From Rhodococcus yunnanensis NBRC 103083 (lineage in GTDB: Bacteria; Actinomycetota; Actinomycetes; Mycobacteriales; Mycobacteriaceae): a DNA stretch of 64,000 nucleotides. Below, piece by piece: positions 40,939 to 50,350 of the stretch; positions within the stretch are counted from its first letter, which is position 1; every line of letters begins with the position of its first letter. The stretch lies in assembly GCF_001895005.1 (NCBI RefSeq), contig NZ_BCXH01000002.1, positions 1 through 64,000 on the forward strand. The letters are read 5' to 3'. The position numbers and the translations under genes were made by a program. The notes under the pieces were generated by a model, which was not told where the DNA came from, searched no databases, and saw only the letters and a list, made by a program, of their open reading frames with translations.

Positions 40939-42167
40939 CCGTAGTGGCTGCGGCACTCGTTGCCGCCGTACTGATCTTCGCCATCGTTCGCCCACGGGGA
41001 CTCCCCGAGATCGTTGTCGCCTTGCCTGCCGCCGGGCTGGCTCTGCTGCTGGGTCTCGTCTCGGTGTCCCAGGCTCGGCAACAGGTGCTCGACCTCCTGC
41101 CCACGGTCGTCTTTCTGGCCTTCATTCTGATCCTGGCGCACCTTGCCGATGCTCTCGGCGTCTTCAGATGGATAGCGTCGTTCATGGGGCGCTCCGCCGG
41201 AGGCAGCCCGCACCGCCTGCTCGTGTCGGTGTTCGTCGCCGCTGCGATCACCACTGCCGTGCTCAGTCTGGACGCGACCGTCGTTCTTCTGACGCCTGCG
41301 GTCATCGGTGCGGCCCGGGCCCTACGTATGTCGGCCCGACCGCACAGTTACGCAACGGCGCATCTGTCCAACACGGCGTCGACGTTGCTGCCGGTCTCCA
41401 ACCTCACGAATCTGCTCGCATTCACCGCAACCGGGCTGACATTCGTCCACTTCGCGGCTCTGATGGCGTTGCCGTGGATTGTGTCGATTCTGATCGAGCT
41501 CGCGGTGATCTGGGTCTTCTTCCGCAAGGACCTGCTCGCAACCGACGCTGCGCTCGCGCATGAACCCGTCGCCGCACCGGTCGGCACACTCGTAGTCCTC
41601 GGTGCGACGTTGGTCGGGTTCGCCGTCGCCGGATTTTTCCAGGTCGAGCCGTTCTGGGTGGCAGCCGCAGGCTCGGCCGTTCTGGCAGTGCGTGCCCTGC
41701 GCGACGGATACACGGTTCCGCGGCGTGTGCTGCGCGCCGCCGACCTGAAATTCTGTGGCTTCGTCCTGCTACTCGGCATCGTCGTCGAAGGCGTCACCGC
41801 GGGGCCGATCGGTACATGGCTCAGCGGCATCCTGCCCACCGAGGCAACCTTCGCAGGTCTGCTGACGACTGCCGTGATCGCCGCGATCGCATCCAACGTC
41901 GTCAACAACCTGCCCGCGACACTGATGCTGTTGGCCGCGTTCGGGACGACCGCGCCGCCCGGTCTGCTGCTGGCGATGATCGTCGGGGTCAACCTGGGTC
42001 CGAACCTGACCTACGTCGGCTCGCTGGCGATCATGTTGTGGCGCCGCGTCGGTGCCACGAACAACGAACCGGCCGACCTTCGAACCTTCACCGTTCTCGG
42101 ACTGATCACCACCCCGCTGACGATCCTCGGCGCGGTCGCGGCGCTGTGGGTCTCGTTACTGATCTAG
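40935..42167 (+). CDS. ArsB/NhaD-type ion transporter (SLC13-like permease)
   Basis: The 410-residue protein has about ten hydrophobic helices and the two-fold repeated pattern of the ArsB/CitM ion transporter superfamily, including ATVVLLTPAVIGAAR, LSNTASTLLPVSNLTNL and a second half with SNVVNNLPATLMLLAAFG and GVNLGPNLTYVGSLA. The Asn-rich re-entrant motifs fit arsenite or organic-anion transport. No ars regulator or reductase is nearby, so arsenite as substrate is not supported by context. Its stop overlaps the convergent gene by 12 bp. Confidence 0.85.
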   Translation: MTVVAAALVAAVLIFAIVRPRGLPEIVVALPAAGLALLLGLVSVSQARQQVLDLLPTVVFLAFILILAHLADALGVFRWIASFMGRSAGGSPHRLLVSVFVAAAITTAVLSLDATVVLLTPAVIGAARALRMSARPHSYATAHLSNTASTLLPVSNLTNLLAFTATGLTFVHFAALMALPWIVSILIELAVIWVFFRKDLLATDAALAHEPVAAPVGTLVVLGATLVGFAVAGFFQVEPFWVAAAGSAVLAVRALRDGYTVPRRVLRAADLKFCGFVLLLGIVVEGVTAGPIGTWLSGILPTEATFAGLLTTAVIAAIASNVVNNLPATLMLLAAFGTTAPPGLLLAMIVGVNLGPNLTYVGSLAIMLWRRVGATNNEPADLRTFTVLGLITTPLTILGAVAALWVSLLI

Positions 42168-43259
42168 GTACGAGGTGTTGTTGACCAGCCGGACCGAGGC
42201 TCCCCCGTCCGGGTAGAACTCGGCGATGCTCAGCGACGCGAGATCCAGATGCAGGCGGTACAGAAGCGACGGCCCGACGTCCAGCGCGAGCTGGAGCAGC
42301 ATCTTGATCGGTGTGACGTGCGAGACCACCACGATCGTCGAACCCGAATACGACGCGATCAGTTTGTCTCGTGCGGCGGTGACGCGCTGCAGAACTGCAT
42401 CGAAACTCTCGCCGCTCGGCGCAGCCACGGATGTGTCACCACGCCACTTCTGGTGGACGTCCGGATACTTCTCGGACGCTTCCTTGAACGTCAGGCCCTC
42501 CCAGTCACCGAAATCGGTCTCGGTGAGGTCGTCGAGCGTCGACACCTCGAGGCCGACCGTGTCGGCCACGGCGCCCGCCGTCTGCTGCGCGCGACCGAGC
42601 GGCGACGACACGATGGCCGCGATGTCGTCGCGCCGGCCGAGATAACGAGCCGCGGCGGCTGCCTGCCGCTCACCCAGTTCGGTCAGCGCGGGATTGCCCC
42701 GCCCCGAGTAGCGGCGTTCGACCGACAACGGCGTCTGTCCGTGACGGAGCAACAGTAGTCGCGTCGGCTCACCGACTGCTCCCGTCCATCCAGGGGCCGC
42801 AGGCTTCTCGGCGACCTTCTCCGGTGGTGCGAGAACTTCACCGGCTGCTGCTGCATCCATCGCCTCGTTCGCCAGACGGTCGGCGTGCGAGTTCTGGTTC
42901 CGCGGAATCCACTCGTACGACACCGATTCGAATCCACGCGCCAGAGTCGCCGCTTCACGGTTGAGCGGAATCATGTCCGGATGCTTGACCTTCCAACGTC
43001 CGGACATCTGCTCGACGACCAGCTTGGAGTCCATTCGGACCTGCACTACGCGTGCCCCGACTTCGCCGGCCGCGGTCAATCCTGCGATCAGTCCCCGGTA
43101 TTCGGCGACGTTGTTGGTCGCAACTCCGAGCGCGAGTCGGCGCTCGGCGAGCACCTCCGAACGGTCGGCGGACAGAACCACGGCGCCGTAGCCTGCGGGA
43201 CCGGGATTTCCGCGGGAGCCGCCGTCTGCCTCGACGACGACACGCAGCCCAGTGCTCAC
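42156..43259 (-). CDS. bifunctional RNase H type I / acid phosphatase
   Basis: The GTG at 43259 (GGAG 8 nt upstream, overlapping the previous TGA) gives 367 residues, close to M. tuberculosis Rv2228c (364). Residues 1-135 are an RNase HI domain (VEADGGSRGNPG, NNVAEYRGLIAGL, and HADRLANEAMD with acidic ligands). Residues about 165-360 are a histidine phosphatase domain with LLLLRHGQT and second His in VVVSHVTP. In Rv2228c the C-terminal half has alpha-ribazole phosphatase (CobC-type) activity, relevant to the cob genes here. Confidence 0.94.
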   Translation of the reverse strand: MSTGLRVVVEADGGSRGNPGPAGYGAVVLSADRSEVLAERRLALGVATNNVAEYRGLIAGLTAAGEVGARVVQVRMDSKLVVEQMSGRWKVKHPDMIPLNREAATLARGFESVSYEWIPRNQNSHADRLANEAMDAAAAGEVLAPPEKVAEKPAAPGWTGAVGEPTRLLLLRHGQTPLSVERRYSGRGNPALTELGERQAAAAARYLGRRDDIAAIVSSPLGRAQQTAGAVADTVGLEVSTLDDLTETDFGDWEGLTFKEASEKYPDVHQKWRGDTSVAAPSGESFDAVLQRVTAARDKLIASYSGSTIVVVSHVTPIKMLLQLALDVGPSLLYRLHLDLASLSIAEFYPDGGASVRLVNNTSYLDQ

Positions 43260-43993
43260 AGGCCGGACTCCTTGGTGCGCACCAGAATTGCGTTGCATTC
43301 CGAGCATCGAACGAGCGCATCCGCTGGTGCTGCGGCGATGCGCGAGATCTCACCGCGGTCGAGTTCGATGCGGCACGCGCCGCACCGCCGGGCCTGCAGC
43401 AGTGCTGCGCCGCGCCCGGTGAGCCCGCGTTGCTTCTCGTAGATCCCGAGAAGATCCTCGGGGAACGTCGTCGCCAGTTCGGATCGGCGGGCGGTGCTTC
43501 GCTTCTCGGCTGCGTCGACGTCGGCGACGGCATCGTCACGGCGTCGGCCTGCGTCGATCAGCTCCTCCTCGATCTGAGTCAGCTGCGCGCCCGCGTGGTT
43601 GTAGTCGGTTTCCGACGCCTCGCGTCGCTCCATGACCTCGAGCAGTTCCTCTTCGAGGATGCCCTGACGTCGCTCGAGGCTGGCGAGTTCGTGCTGCAGT
43701 TCGGACATCTGCTTCGGCACGACGGTTCCGCTGTCGAGCAGCTTCCTGTCGCGGTCCTCGCGCTGCCGAACGGCGTCGACCTCGTTCTCGAGCTTCTTGA
43801 TGTCGCGGTCGAGATCATCCATGGAGATCTGGACGGTGACGGCGGCATCCTTACGTGCGATGCGCTCGGCCTCCAGCTTCTCGACCTCGGCCTGCTCCGG
43901 CAGGCTCTTGCGGCGATGTGCGATCTGAGTCAGTTCGGTGTCCACTGCGGCCAGTTCGAGAAGTGAGGCCTGCACTCGGGGATCGACGTTCAC
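43256..43993 (-). CDS. coiled-coil zinc-ribbon protein
   Basis: The 245-residue protein has a long antiparallel coiled coil (about 10-180, rich in Glu/Arg/Leu heptads) followed by a four-cysteine zinc ribbon (RRCGACRIEL and VRCSECNAIL) near the C-terminus. It corresponds to Rv2229c. The family resembles factors that contact RNA polymerase or flagellar/chlamydial proteins; the role is not established. It overlaps the RNase H/phosphatase gene by GTGA. Confidence 0.88.
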   Translation of the reverse strand: MNVDPRVQASLLELAAVDTELTQIAHRRKSLPEQAEVEKLEAERIARKDAAVTVQISMDDLDRDIKKLENEVDAVRQREDRDRKLLDSGTVVPKQMSELQHELASLERRQGILEEELLEVMERREASETDYNHAGAQLTQIEEELIDAGRRRDDAVADVDAAEKRSTARRSELATTFPEDLLGIYEKQRGLTGRGAALLQARRCGACRIELDRGEISRIAAAPADALVRCSECNAILVRTKESGL

Positions 43994-44047
43994 GCGTGAT
44001 GACTCCTGCGACTATGGAAGTTGATTCGGTCAAGCCTACCGGCTGTG

Positions 44048-45196
44048 TCACTCCGGCTGCGCAGCCCCGATGGTCCACGGGTCGGTTCGTGTGGTGCTCA
44101 CTCGACTTTCCCACGTGCCGGAGTCCGCGAAAGCCGAATCGACAATTTTTCGGGCCTGCTCACACCACGGCCATTCCGAGGCCCAGTGCGCGACGTCGAT
44201 GACGGCCGGTCCCCCGCCGCGCAGGTGTTCGTCGACCGGGTGGTGCCGCAGATCGGACGTGACGAAGACGTCCGCGCCCAGCGACCGCACGACCCCGAGG
44301 AACGAATCACCTGCGCCGCCGCACAGTGCGACCGTCTCCACCCGCGCATCCGGGTCTCCAGCCGCACGAACACCCCATGCGGTCTCGGGTACCGCAGCGC
44401 GCACGCGGTCGGTGAACTCGCGCAGCGTGACGGGCGCACGCAGAGTCCCCACTCGGCCCAGCCCGGTCGACGACGGCTGCCGAACTTCCTCCAGTACGTC
44501 GAATGCGGGCTCCTCGTACGGGTGCGCTGTTCGTAGGGCTTCCAGCACTCGGGACCGCAGGGATGCGTCTGCCACCATCTCGACGCGATCCTCGTCGACG
44601 TGCTCGACCGCACCGATGGTTCCGATCGCCGGGTCGGCTCCTGACACCGGGCGAAACCGTCCGACGCCCGCGACGGTCCAGCTGCACTCACGATAGTCAC
44701 CGATCGATCCCGCACCTGCCTCGAACAGTGCATCTCGAACGCGATCCGAGTGCGTACGCGGCACGAACACGACCCACTTGTCGATGCGTGGACCGTCGAT
44801 CGGTTCGATCGGCCGAGTGCCGCTCACGCCCAGGAGTTCGGCAAGCGCATCGGAGACACCGGGATCCGCGGAATCCGCATTGGTATGGGCGGTGAACAGC
44901 GCACATCCTGCCTTGACGAGCCGATGGATCAGCGCGCCCTTCGGCGTGTTCGCCGCGACGGTGTCGACACCCTTCATCAGCAACGGATGGTGCACGACGA
45001 GCAGGTCGGCGCCCCACTCGATGGCCTCGTCGACGACGGCGGCGGTGGCGTCGACGGCGTACATCACCTTCTGCACCGGGTCGTCGGGATCACCGGTGAC
45101 CAATCCGACCGAATCCCAGCTCTCGGCCAGACGAGGTGGATATGCGGCATCGAGTACGGCGATCACGTCGCCGAGGCTCACGCGATGTTCGGTCAC
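44048..45196 (-). CDS. Nif3-like dinuclear metal center protein (GTP cyclohydrolase I type 2 homologue)
   Basis: The 382-residue protein is a Nif3/YqfO family member. N-terminal metal ligands are in [13 protein letters not shown] and TAHTNAD; the C-terminal half has [12 protein letters not shown] and [12 protein letters not shown] CutA1-like insertion (about 130-250, with [15 protein letters not shown]) makes it the long type. The biochemical role is uncertain for the family. It corresponds to Rv2230c and overlaps cobC by ATGA. Confidence 0.91.
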   Translation of the reverse strand: MTEHRVSLGDVIAVLDAAYPPRLAESWDSVGLVTGDPDDPVQKVMYAVDATAAVVDEAIEWGADLLVVHHPLLMKGVDTVAANTPKGALIHRLVKAGCALFTAHTNADSADPGVSDALAELLGVSGTRPIEPIDGPRIDKWVVFVPRTHSDRVRDALFEAGAGSIGDYRECSWTVAGVGRFRPVSGADPAIGTIGAVEHVDEDRVEMVADASLRSRVLEALRTAHPYEEPAFDVLEEVRQPSSTGLGRVGTLRAPVTLREFTDRVRAAVPETAWGVRAAGDPDARVETVALCGGAGDSFLGVVRSLGADVFVTSDLRHHPVDEHLRGGGPAVIDVAHWASEWPWCEQARKIVDSAFADSGTWESRVSTTRTDPWTIGAAQPE

Positions 45197-46263
45197 GGTC
45201 GAGCTCTCCCATCACTGTCGGTGTCGAGTGCACGCCCCAGTGCGGCGACGAGTACGTCCACCTGATCGCGGCCGCGCACCGCCACCCTGAGGTGATCGGG
45301 ATCGAGCCCGGGGAATGTGTCACACCTGCGCACCGCCACACCGTCGGCGCGCAACCGTCGACGGACGTCGTCGGCCGCTGGGATGCGTAGCAGCAGAAAC
45401 GGTGCGTGCGCAGGTGTGTGGACGTCGATGCCGAGGAGTGCAAGCCGATCGATCATCACTTCCCTGTCGGTGGTGATTCGCACTGCTTTCGCGGCCGCGG
45501 CCTCGGTCGCGGCCGGCTCGCTGCATGCTGCGATCGCCTCGATCTGCAGACTCCCGACCGGCCAGTGTGCTCGACCGTCGACCAACCGTCGGAGCAGATC
45601 AGGGGGACCGAGAAAGTATCCGCATCGAAGCCCCGCGAGCGCCCACGTCTTGGTGAGACTGCGCAGTACCAGCACGTCGGGGAGCGACTCGGTCGCCAGC
45701 GACTGAGTCTCCCCTGGTACCGCGTCCATGAATGCTTCGTCCACGACCAGAATTCGACCGGGGCGTCGCATGCCCAGGATCTCTTCCCTCGTGTGCAGAA
45801 CCGACGTCGGATTGGTCGGATTGCCGAGCACCACCACGTCCGCCTGCTCCGGAACGAGCGCAGCGTCGAGCCGATACGGCGGTGGCAACAGAACCTGCGC
45901 CACATCGACCCCGGCCGCCCGCAGTGCCCATTCGGGCTCGGTGAACGACGGATTGACGACGGCAGCCAGGCGGGGCCGAAGCCGCGGAAGCATCGCGAAC
46001 CCCTCGGCGCCACCGGCCAACAGCAGTACTTCCTCGGGTGATCTGCCATGCCTTCTCGCGACCGTCTCGCGCGCACGTCGATCGGCGGCGGCCGTCGGAT
46101 AGGAACCGAGGTCGACGAGCCTGTCGGCAAGTCGCGAGCGCAGCCAGGCCGGGGGCGATACGCCCTGCACATTGACCGCGAAGTCGACGAGCCCGTCGCC
46201 GACCTCGGCGTCACCGTGGTGTCGTAGCAACGAGCGGGAGTCCACATCGGCCGGTCCATTCAT
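45193..46263 (-). CDS. cobC: CobC-type PLP aminotransferase (threonine-phosphate decarboxylase-like)
   Basis: The 356-residue fold type I PLP protein resembles histidinol-phosphate aminotransferase and Salmonella CobD (threonine-phosphate decarboxylase). The PLP lysine lies in [12 protein letters not shown], and [11 protein letters not shown] is the PLP ring-binding Asp region. It corresponds to Rv2231c, annotated as cobalamin synthesis protein. It probably supplies aminopropanol phosphate for cobalamin, joined by the CobD/CbiB gene 3 kb away; histidinol-phosphate transamination is the alternative. Confidence 0.83.
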   Translation of the reverse strand: MNGPADVDSRSLLRHHGDAEVGDGLVDFAVNVQGVSPPAWLRSRLADRLVDLGSYPTAAADRRARETVARRHGRSPEEVLLLAGGAEGFAMLPRLRPRLAAVVNPSFTEPEWALRAAGVDVAQVLLPPPYRLDAALVPEQADVVVLGNPTNPTSVLHTREEILGMRRPGRILVVDEAFMDAVPGETQSLATESLPDVLVLRSLTKTWALAGLRCGYFLGPPDLLRRLVDGRAHWPVGSLQIEAIAACSEPAATEAAAAKAVRITTDREVMIDRLALLGIDVHTPAHAPFLLLRIPAADDVRRRLRADGVAVRRCDTFPGLDPDHLRVAVRGRDQVDVLVAALGRALDTDSDGRARP

Positions 46264-46307
46264 TGCCGATGAGCGTAGTCGGCTTCACCACGGATAAGGT
46301 TTTTGCC

Positions 46308-47006
46308 ATGACAAAGCTCGACGAACCGACGAACACGCGCGCCACGGTCGTGCTGTTCGATCTCGACGGAACGCTCACCGATTCCGCCCCTGGCATCCTG
46401 GCCGGCTTCCGCCACTCACTCGAGACGGTCGGTGCTCCCGAGCCGACCGAGCAGCAGCTCGCACTGGTGATCGGACCCCCGCTCATCGATTCGTTCCGCA
46501 CGATGGGCCTCGACGAAGATGTTGCGCAGAGGGCTCTCGCGGCCTATTTCGAGCGCTACGATGCGCAGGGCTGGGCCGAGAACTCCGTGTACGACGGTAT
46601 CGAGCCGGTTCTCGCTGCACTGAAGAATCGCGGGGTACGCCTCGGCGTCGCGACGTCGAAATCCGAGCGGTTCGCGCATCGAATTCTCGATCACTTCGGA
46701 TTGTCGAAGTACTTCGAGTTCATCGGCGGCGCAAGCAACGACGGTGTACGACGCGCGAAGCCGGATGTGATCGCGCATTCGCTCCGCAATCTGGGTCTGA
46801 TTCCGAAGGAGAAAGGCGACGGCGGAACGGCGCGGGTACTGATGGTCGGCGATCGAGATCACGACGTGCACGGTGCTGCCCGCTTCGGCATTCCGGCCGT
46901 CTACGTCGACTGGGGCTACGGGATCGACGGCGAGAACGACGAGGCGGCTTTCACCGTGACGTCGATGGACGAGCTTGCGCAGGTGCTCGGTGACAACACC
47001 CAGTAG
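46308..47006 (+). CDS. HAD-superfamily phosphatase (PtkA/phosphoglycolate phosphatase-like)
   Basis: The ATG at 46308 (AAGG 7 nt upstream) gives 232 residues. HAD motif I FDLDGTLTDS, motif II ATSKSE and motif IV VGDRDHD are present. By position it corresponds to Rv2232 (PtkA), reported as a tyrosine kinase acting on PtpA; the sequence alone looks like a phosphoglycolate-phosphatase-type HAD. It overlaps ptpA, supporting a shared role. Confidence 0.88.
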   Translation: MTKLDEPTNTRATVVLFDLDGTLTDSAPGILAGFRHSLETVGAPEPTEQQLALVIGPPLIDSFRTMGLDEDVAQRALAAYFERYDAQGWAENSVYDGIEPVLAALKNRGVRLGVATSKSERFAHRILDHFGLSKYFEFIGGASNDGVRRAKPDVIAHSLRNLGLIPKEKGDGGTARVLMVGDRDHDVHGAARFGIPAVYVDWGYGIDGENDEAAFTVTSMDELAQVLGDNTQ

Positions 47007-47496
47007 CGCACGGCGCGAACCGGACTTACACGTCACGTTCGTCTGCACGGGCAACATCTGCCGATCGCCGATGGCCGAGAAGGTTTTCGCGCAGTACCTG
47101 CGCGAGGCCGGTCTCGAGTCGTCGGTTCGGGTATCGAGCGCAGGCATCGACGGTTGGCACGAGGGTGAGGGCGCCGATCCTCGCACCGTCGCCGAACTCG
47201 ACGCGCATGGATACGACAGCGAGCACGAGGCTGCACAGGTCGGCGAGGACCACATGTCGGCGGATCTGCTCGTCGCTCTGGACACGGGCCACGCCGGGCA
47301 GTTGCTGCAGCTCGGTGTACCCGCCGAGCGAATCGCACTTCTTCGTTCGTTCGACGACGACGCCGATTCGGAGTCGGTCGCGGACCCGTACTACTCGTCG
47401 GACGATGCGTTCACCGAGGTTCGTGAGCAGATCGAGGCAGCGATGCCGGGGCTGGTGACGTGGGTGTCGGATCGCGTCTCCGACGAGCCGTCGTAG
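46990..47496 (+). CDS. ptpA: low-molecular-weight protein tyrosine phosphatase
   Basis: The GTG at 46990, inside the end of the HAD gene, gives 168 residues (M. tuberculosis PtpA has 163). The P-loop FVCTGNICRSP holds Cys19 and Arg25, and the general-acid Asp is in VADPYYSSDDAF. It dephosphorylates tyrosine in proteins. The start is not certain, as no strong ribosome-binding site is visible. Confidence 0.92.
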   Translation: MTTPSSARREPDLHVTFVCTGNICRSPMAEKVFAQYLREAGLESSVRVSSAGIDGWHEGEGADPRTVAELDAHGYDSEHEAAQVGEDHMSADLLVALDTGHAGQLLQLGVPAERIALLRSFDDDADSESVADPYYSSDDAFTEVREQIEAAMPGLVTWVSDRVSDEPS

Positions 47497-47527
47497 ATCG
47501 TTTTCGACGAGCCGCTACCGTAGTGGG

Positions 47528-48502
47528 GTGCGGAGGCTCAGATTCCTACTACGACCTGGCTGGTTGGCGTTGGCGGTTGTCGTCGTGCTGTTCGCTTTCA
47601 TGTGCTTCTGGGTGTTGGCACCGTGGCAGCTCGGTAAGAACACCTCGACCTCGCACCGGAACGATCTGATCGAGCAATCGGTCGGCGCCGACCCCGTCCC
47701 GATCTCGGACGTGCTCACCCCGGGCGGTTTCGCAGCGGACGACGAATGGCGGCGGGTCGTCGCGACTGGGTCGTATCTTCCGGACAAGGAAGTGTTGGTT
47801 CGGCTTCGGGTGATCCGCGATCAACCGGCATACGAGGTCATCACACCGTTCCAGCTGCAGGACGGACCCGTGGTTCTCGTCAATCGTGGCTATGTACTTC
47901 CGGTTCAGGGCACATCGCCTCCGTCGATCGATCCGGCACCGTCCGGCCAGCTCACGCTCGACGCGCGACTTCGCGTGGCCGAGGGGACCTCGCGTGAGCC
48001 GATCCAGGAGGCCGGACATCTGCAGGTGTACAACATCGCCCCCGATCAGATCGGCGCCGCCGTAGGCGTGCCCGCCATCGACGGGTACCTGCAACTCGAC
48101 GACGCTCAGCCGGGTGGCCTCGGGGTCATCGATCTCCCGCAGACGGACGCCGGACCGTATCTGTCCTACGGCCTGCAGTGGCTGGCTTTCGGAATCATGG
48201 CTCCCCTAGGGCTTGCCTACTTCGTACGAGCCGAGTGGCGCGAGCGCCGCAAAGCCAAGCAGCAGGACATCCTCGATTCAGCTGGCCCGGCAGCGGAGTT
48301 CGATTCGGCAGAGTTCGATTCGGCGGCGGTCGATTCGGCACCAGCCGACTCGGTAGCGGCCGAACGGGAGGCCCCCGACACCTCCGAGTCCGAATTCACG
48401 TTGCCGACCCGTAAGGAACGCCGGTCCAAGGCGAAGAAGTCCTCAGGTCCTCGATCGGCGAACGATGTTCGCCTCGCCGATCGCTACGGCAAGAACCGCT
48501 GA
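47528..48502 (+). CDS. SURF1-family cytochrome oxidase assembly protein
   Basis: The 324-residue protein has an N-terminal helix (about 10-30), a large extracytoplasmic domain with VLVRLRVIRDQPAYEVITPF and VLVNRGYVLP, and a second helix near 220-238, the SURF1 layout. SURF1 assists haem a insertion into aa3 oxidase, whose CtaC and CtaF are at the left end of this window. The C-terminal 70 residues are hydrophilic and contain a pentapeptide repeat (xxDSA). The gene overlaps convergent cobD by 60 bp. Confidence 0.9.
   Translation: MRRLRFLLRPGWLALAVVVVLFAFMCFWVLAPWQLGKNTSTSHRNDLIEQSVGADPVPISDVLTPGGFAADDEWRRVVATGSYLPDKEVLVRLRVIRDQPAYEVITPFQLQDGPVVLVNRGYVLPVQGTSPPSIDPAPSGQLTLDARLRVAEGTSREPIQEAGHLQVYNIAPDQIGAAVGVPAIDGYLQLDDAQPGGLGVIDLPQTDAGPYLSYGLQWLAFGIMAPLGLAYFVRAEWRERRKAKQQDILDSAGPAAEFDSAEFDSAAVDSAPADSVAAEREAPDTSESEFTLPTRKERRSKAKKSSGPRSANDVRLADRYGKNR
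48296..48340 (+). repeat. 15-bp in-frame repeat in the SURF1 gene tail
   Basis: GAGTTCGATTCGGCA at 48296-48310 is repeated at 48311-48325 (one change) and in diverged form at 48326-48340, giving EFDSA-type repeats in the cytoplasmic tail. Confidence 0.8.
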
Positions 48503-49420
48503 CACGGCAGTCGCGGAAACCTGTACGAGCGTCGACAACGTCGCGGCACGGTCGAGATCCGACACTGTCGGTTCGCGTCCACTACCGAGCGTCGGCCTGA
48601 TTTCGACACCGTGCGCGTATTCGGTCCGTCCGCCGAGCCGGATTCCCAGCGCTCCTGCTGCAGTTGCTTCCGCGACGCCTGCGTTCGGACTCGGATGCCG
48701 AGACGCGTCGGTGCGCCACGCTCGAACCGACTCCGACGGCCGGCCTCCGAGGAGAGGCGCCAAAACCACCGTGAGCACACCGGTGATTCTGGCGGGGCCG
48801 AGATTGACGACGTCGTCCAGCCGCGCTGCGAACCATCCGAACCGCAGGTACTTCGTCGAGCGATACCCGATCATGGCGTCGAGCGTGTTGACCGCGCGGT
48901 ACCCCAGGATTCCGGGAGCTCCTGCTACCGCACCCCAGAAGACAACTCCGACAGTCGCATCCGAGGTGTTCTCGGCGACGGATTCGAGTGACGCGCGGGC
49001 GATGCCCGTTGCGTCGAGGACGCTGGGATCGCGTCCGCACAGCGACGGAAGCAGTGCACGCGCGCCCTCGATCTGGTCGTCTTCGAGCAGACGCGCCATT
49101 CGCGTTCCAGTGTCCGCAAGCGATGTGCCACCGAGTGCCGCCCACGTCGCGAGCGCCACGAGTGCAGCCTCACCCGCTGCGCCCTGTCTTCGTGCGACGC
49201 CCGACGCCAGCGCTCCGAGTCCGACGCACCCTCCGACCAGAACAGCGACGTGCAGTGTCCCGGAGAATCTGTCGTCTCGGTACGTTCGGCGTTCGAGCCA
49301 GCCTGCTGCGCGTCCGAAACCTGCGACAGGATGGAAACGGCGCGGATCTCCGAAGATCCGGTCGAGCGCCAGCCCCAGCACCAGACCGGCCGCCCGCGAT
49401 CTGCCGTGCCGGTTTTTCAT
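48443..49420 (-). CDS. cobD: adenosylcobinamide-phosphate synthase (CobD/CbiB)
   Basis: The membrane enzyme attaches aminopropanol (or its phosphate) to adenosylcobyrate. The 325-residue protein has the CbiB features GLALDRIFGDPRRFHPVAGFGR at the start (quoted from residues about 16-35 onward), SVAENTSDATVGVVFWGAVAG and YRAVNTLDAMIGYRS in the middle, and PSPNAGVAEATAAGALG. It corresponds to Rv2236c. Its last 20 codons run antisense to the end of the SURF1 gene. Confidence 0.93.
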   Translation of the reverse strand: MKNRHGRSRAAGLVLGLALDRIFGDPRRFHPVAGFGRAAGWLERRTYRDDRFSGTLHVAVLVGGCVGLGALASGVARRQGAAGEAALVALATWAALGGTSLADTGTRMARLLEDDQIEGARALLPSLCGRDPSVLDATGIARASLESVAENTSDATVGVVFWGAVAGAPGILGYRAVNTLDAMIGYRSTKYLRFGWFAARLDDVVNLGPARITGVLTVVLAPLLGGRPSESVRAWRTDASRHPSPNAGVAEATAAGALGIRLGGRTEYAHGVEIRPTLGSGREPTVSDLDRAATLSTLVQVSATAVSAVLAVAIGEANIVRRSRT

Positions 49421-49478
49421 GGGTCGAACATAGCGAGTGCGGTGCGGCCGCCGGAGAGGCGGGAGCGGTGCGCCCCGC

Positions 49479-49709
49479 TCAGGCCCAGCGAGAGCGGTAG
49501 ATGTTCGCCATCTGGCGGTTGTTGAAGTTGAGGTCGCGTCCGGAATCGAGCATGGCCATTGCCAGGCCGATGAATCCGATAGCTGCCATTGTGAACATAG
49601 CCATGGTGTACCCCCAGTACATCGCTGTGAGGGCCGGCGCGCCGACCCCGATGATCTTGATTGTGACCGACGGGTACACGTATGTGAATGCCGCTGAGGG
49701 GCCCGTCAC
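49479..49709 (-). CDS. small membrane protein, unknown
   Basis: A 76-residue frame with strongly GC-rich third positions, starting at GTG 49709. It has one or two hydrophobic segments (about 14-36 and 36-54) and a polar end with NRQMANIYRSRWA. No family is recognised. Codon bias typical of the genome supports it as a gene. A weak start and lack of a clear ribosome-binding site leave the N-terminus open. Confidence 0.55.
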   Translation of the reverse strand: MTGPSAAFTYVYPSVTIKIIGVGAPALTAMYWGYTMAMFTMAAIGFIGLAMAMLDSGRDLNFNNRQMANIYRSRWA

Positions 49710-49753
49710 ATGTGTCGACGATCACCAGCTTCGTCGCCGCTAGGATCGAGCGC

Positions 49754-50302
49754 ATGACCGCCGAAGGCACCTCTCCCGCCGCAACGAATGCCGGCAGGCC
49801 CAGTTGGCTCAACAAGACCATCGTCATCGCCATAGGCGTGGTGGCCCTGGTGATCGCCTACTTCATCCTCGCTGCCCTCGTTCCCCGATGGTGGGGCATC
49901 AAGATGTCGCAGGTTGCGGATCAGACGTTCACCCGAGGCATCTTCTGGGGTCTCACGTTCGGAATCCTGTGCACGCTCGTGCCGCTGCTTCTTTTCGTCG
50001 CCGCATGGTCGGTGCGCAAGCGCCGCGGCGGCAAGGTGACTGCGATCGTTGCCGTCGTACTGGCAGTTGCCGCCGCCGTTCCCAATCTGATGACGCTTTC
50101 CATCGTGCTGGGCAACGGAAATGCAGCGACAGCAGCAGCACAGAACATGAATACCGGTGCTCCGGGATTCCGCGGCGCAACCGCAGTGGGTGCCGTCATC
50201 GCGCTCGTCCTGTTCGCGTTGCTGGTGTTCGTTTTCGTGCGCGGGCGGCGACGGCGCACGCAGAAGCGTCTCGATGCTGCCGCGCCGAGATCCGAGGTGT
50301 GA
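49754..50302 (+). CDS. putative integral membrane protein, unknown
   Basis: From the ATG at 49754 the protein has 182 residues. It has four predicted helices (about 22-44, 66-88, 100-120 and 146-168) and a basic tail (RGRRRRTQKRLD). The loop PRWWGIKMSQVADQTFTRG lies outside. It looks like a permease-type membrane protein, but I do not recognise a family or substrate. A hairpin with a T-run follows. Confidence 0.72.
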   Translation: MTAEGTSPAATNAGRPSWLNKTIVIAIGVVALVIAYFILAALVPRWWGIKMSQVADQTFTRGIFWGLTFGILCTLVPLLLFVAAWSVRKRRGGKVTAIVAVVLAVAAAVPNLMTLSIVLGNGNAATAAAQNMNTGAPGFRGATAVGAVIALVLFALLVFVFVRGRRRRTQKRLDAAAPRSEV

Positions 50303-50321
50303 ATCCCATTTCGATCTCGGC

Positions 50322-50349
50322 GCTGCGAACCGATCGCAGCTCGGATTTT
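50322..50349 (+). terminator. hairpin with T-run after the 182-residue membrane protein
   Basis: GCTGCGA (50322-50328) pairs with TCGCAGC (50334-50340) around 5 nt, followed by TCGGATTTTC. The T-run supports rightward termination. Confidence 0.55.
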
Positions 50350-50350
50350 C

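Noticed and set aside
40935..42167. Arsenic resistance operon
   Set aside because: Only the permease resembles ArsB; there is no ArsR, ArsC or ArsD-like gene next to it, and its partner is a DUF1697 gene.
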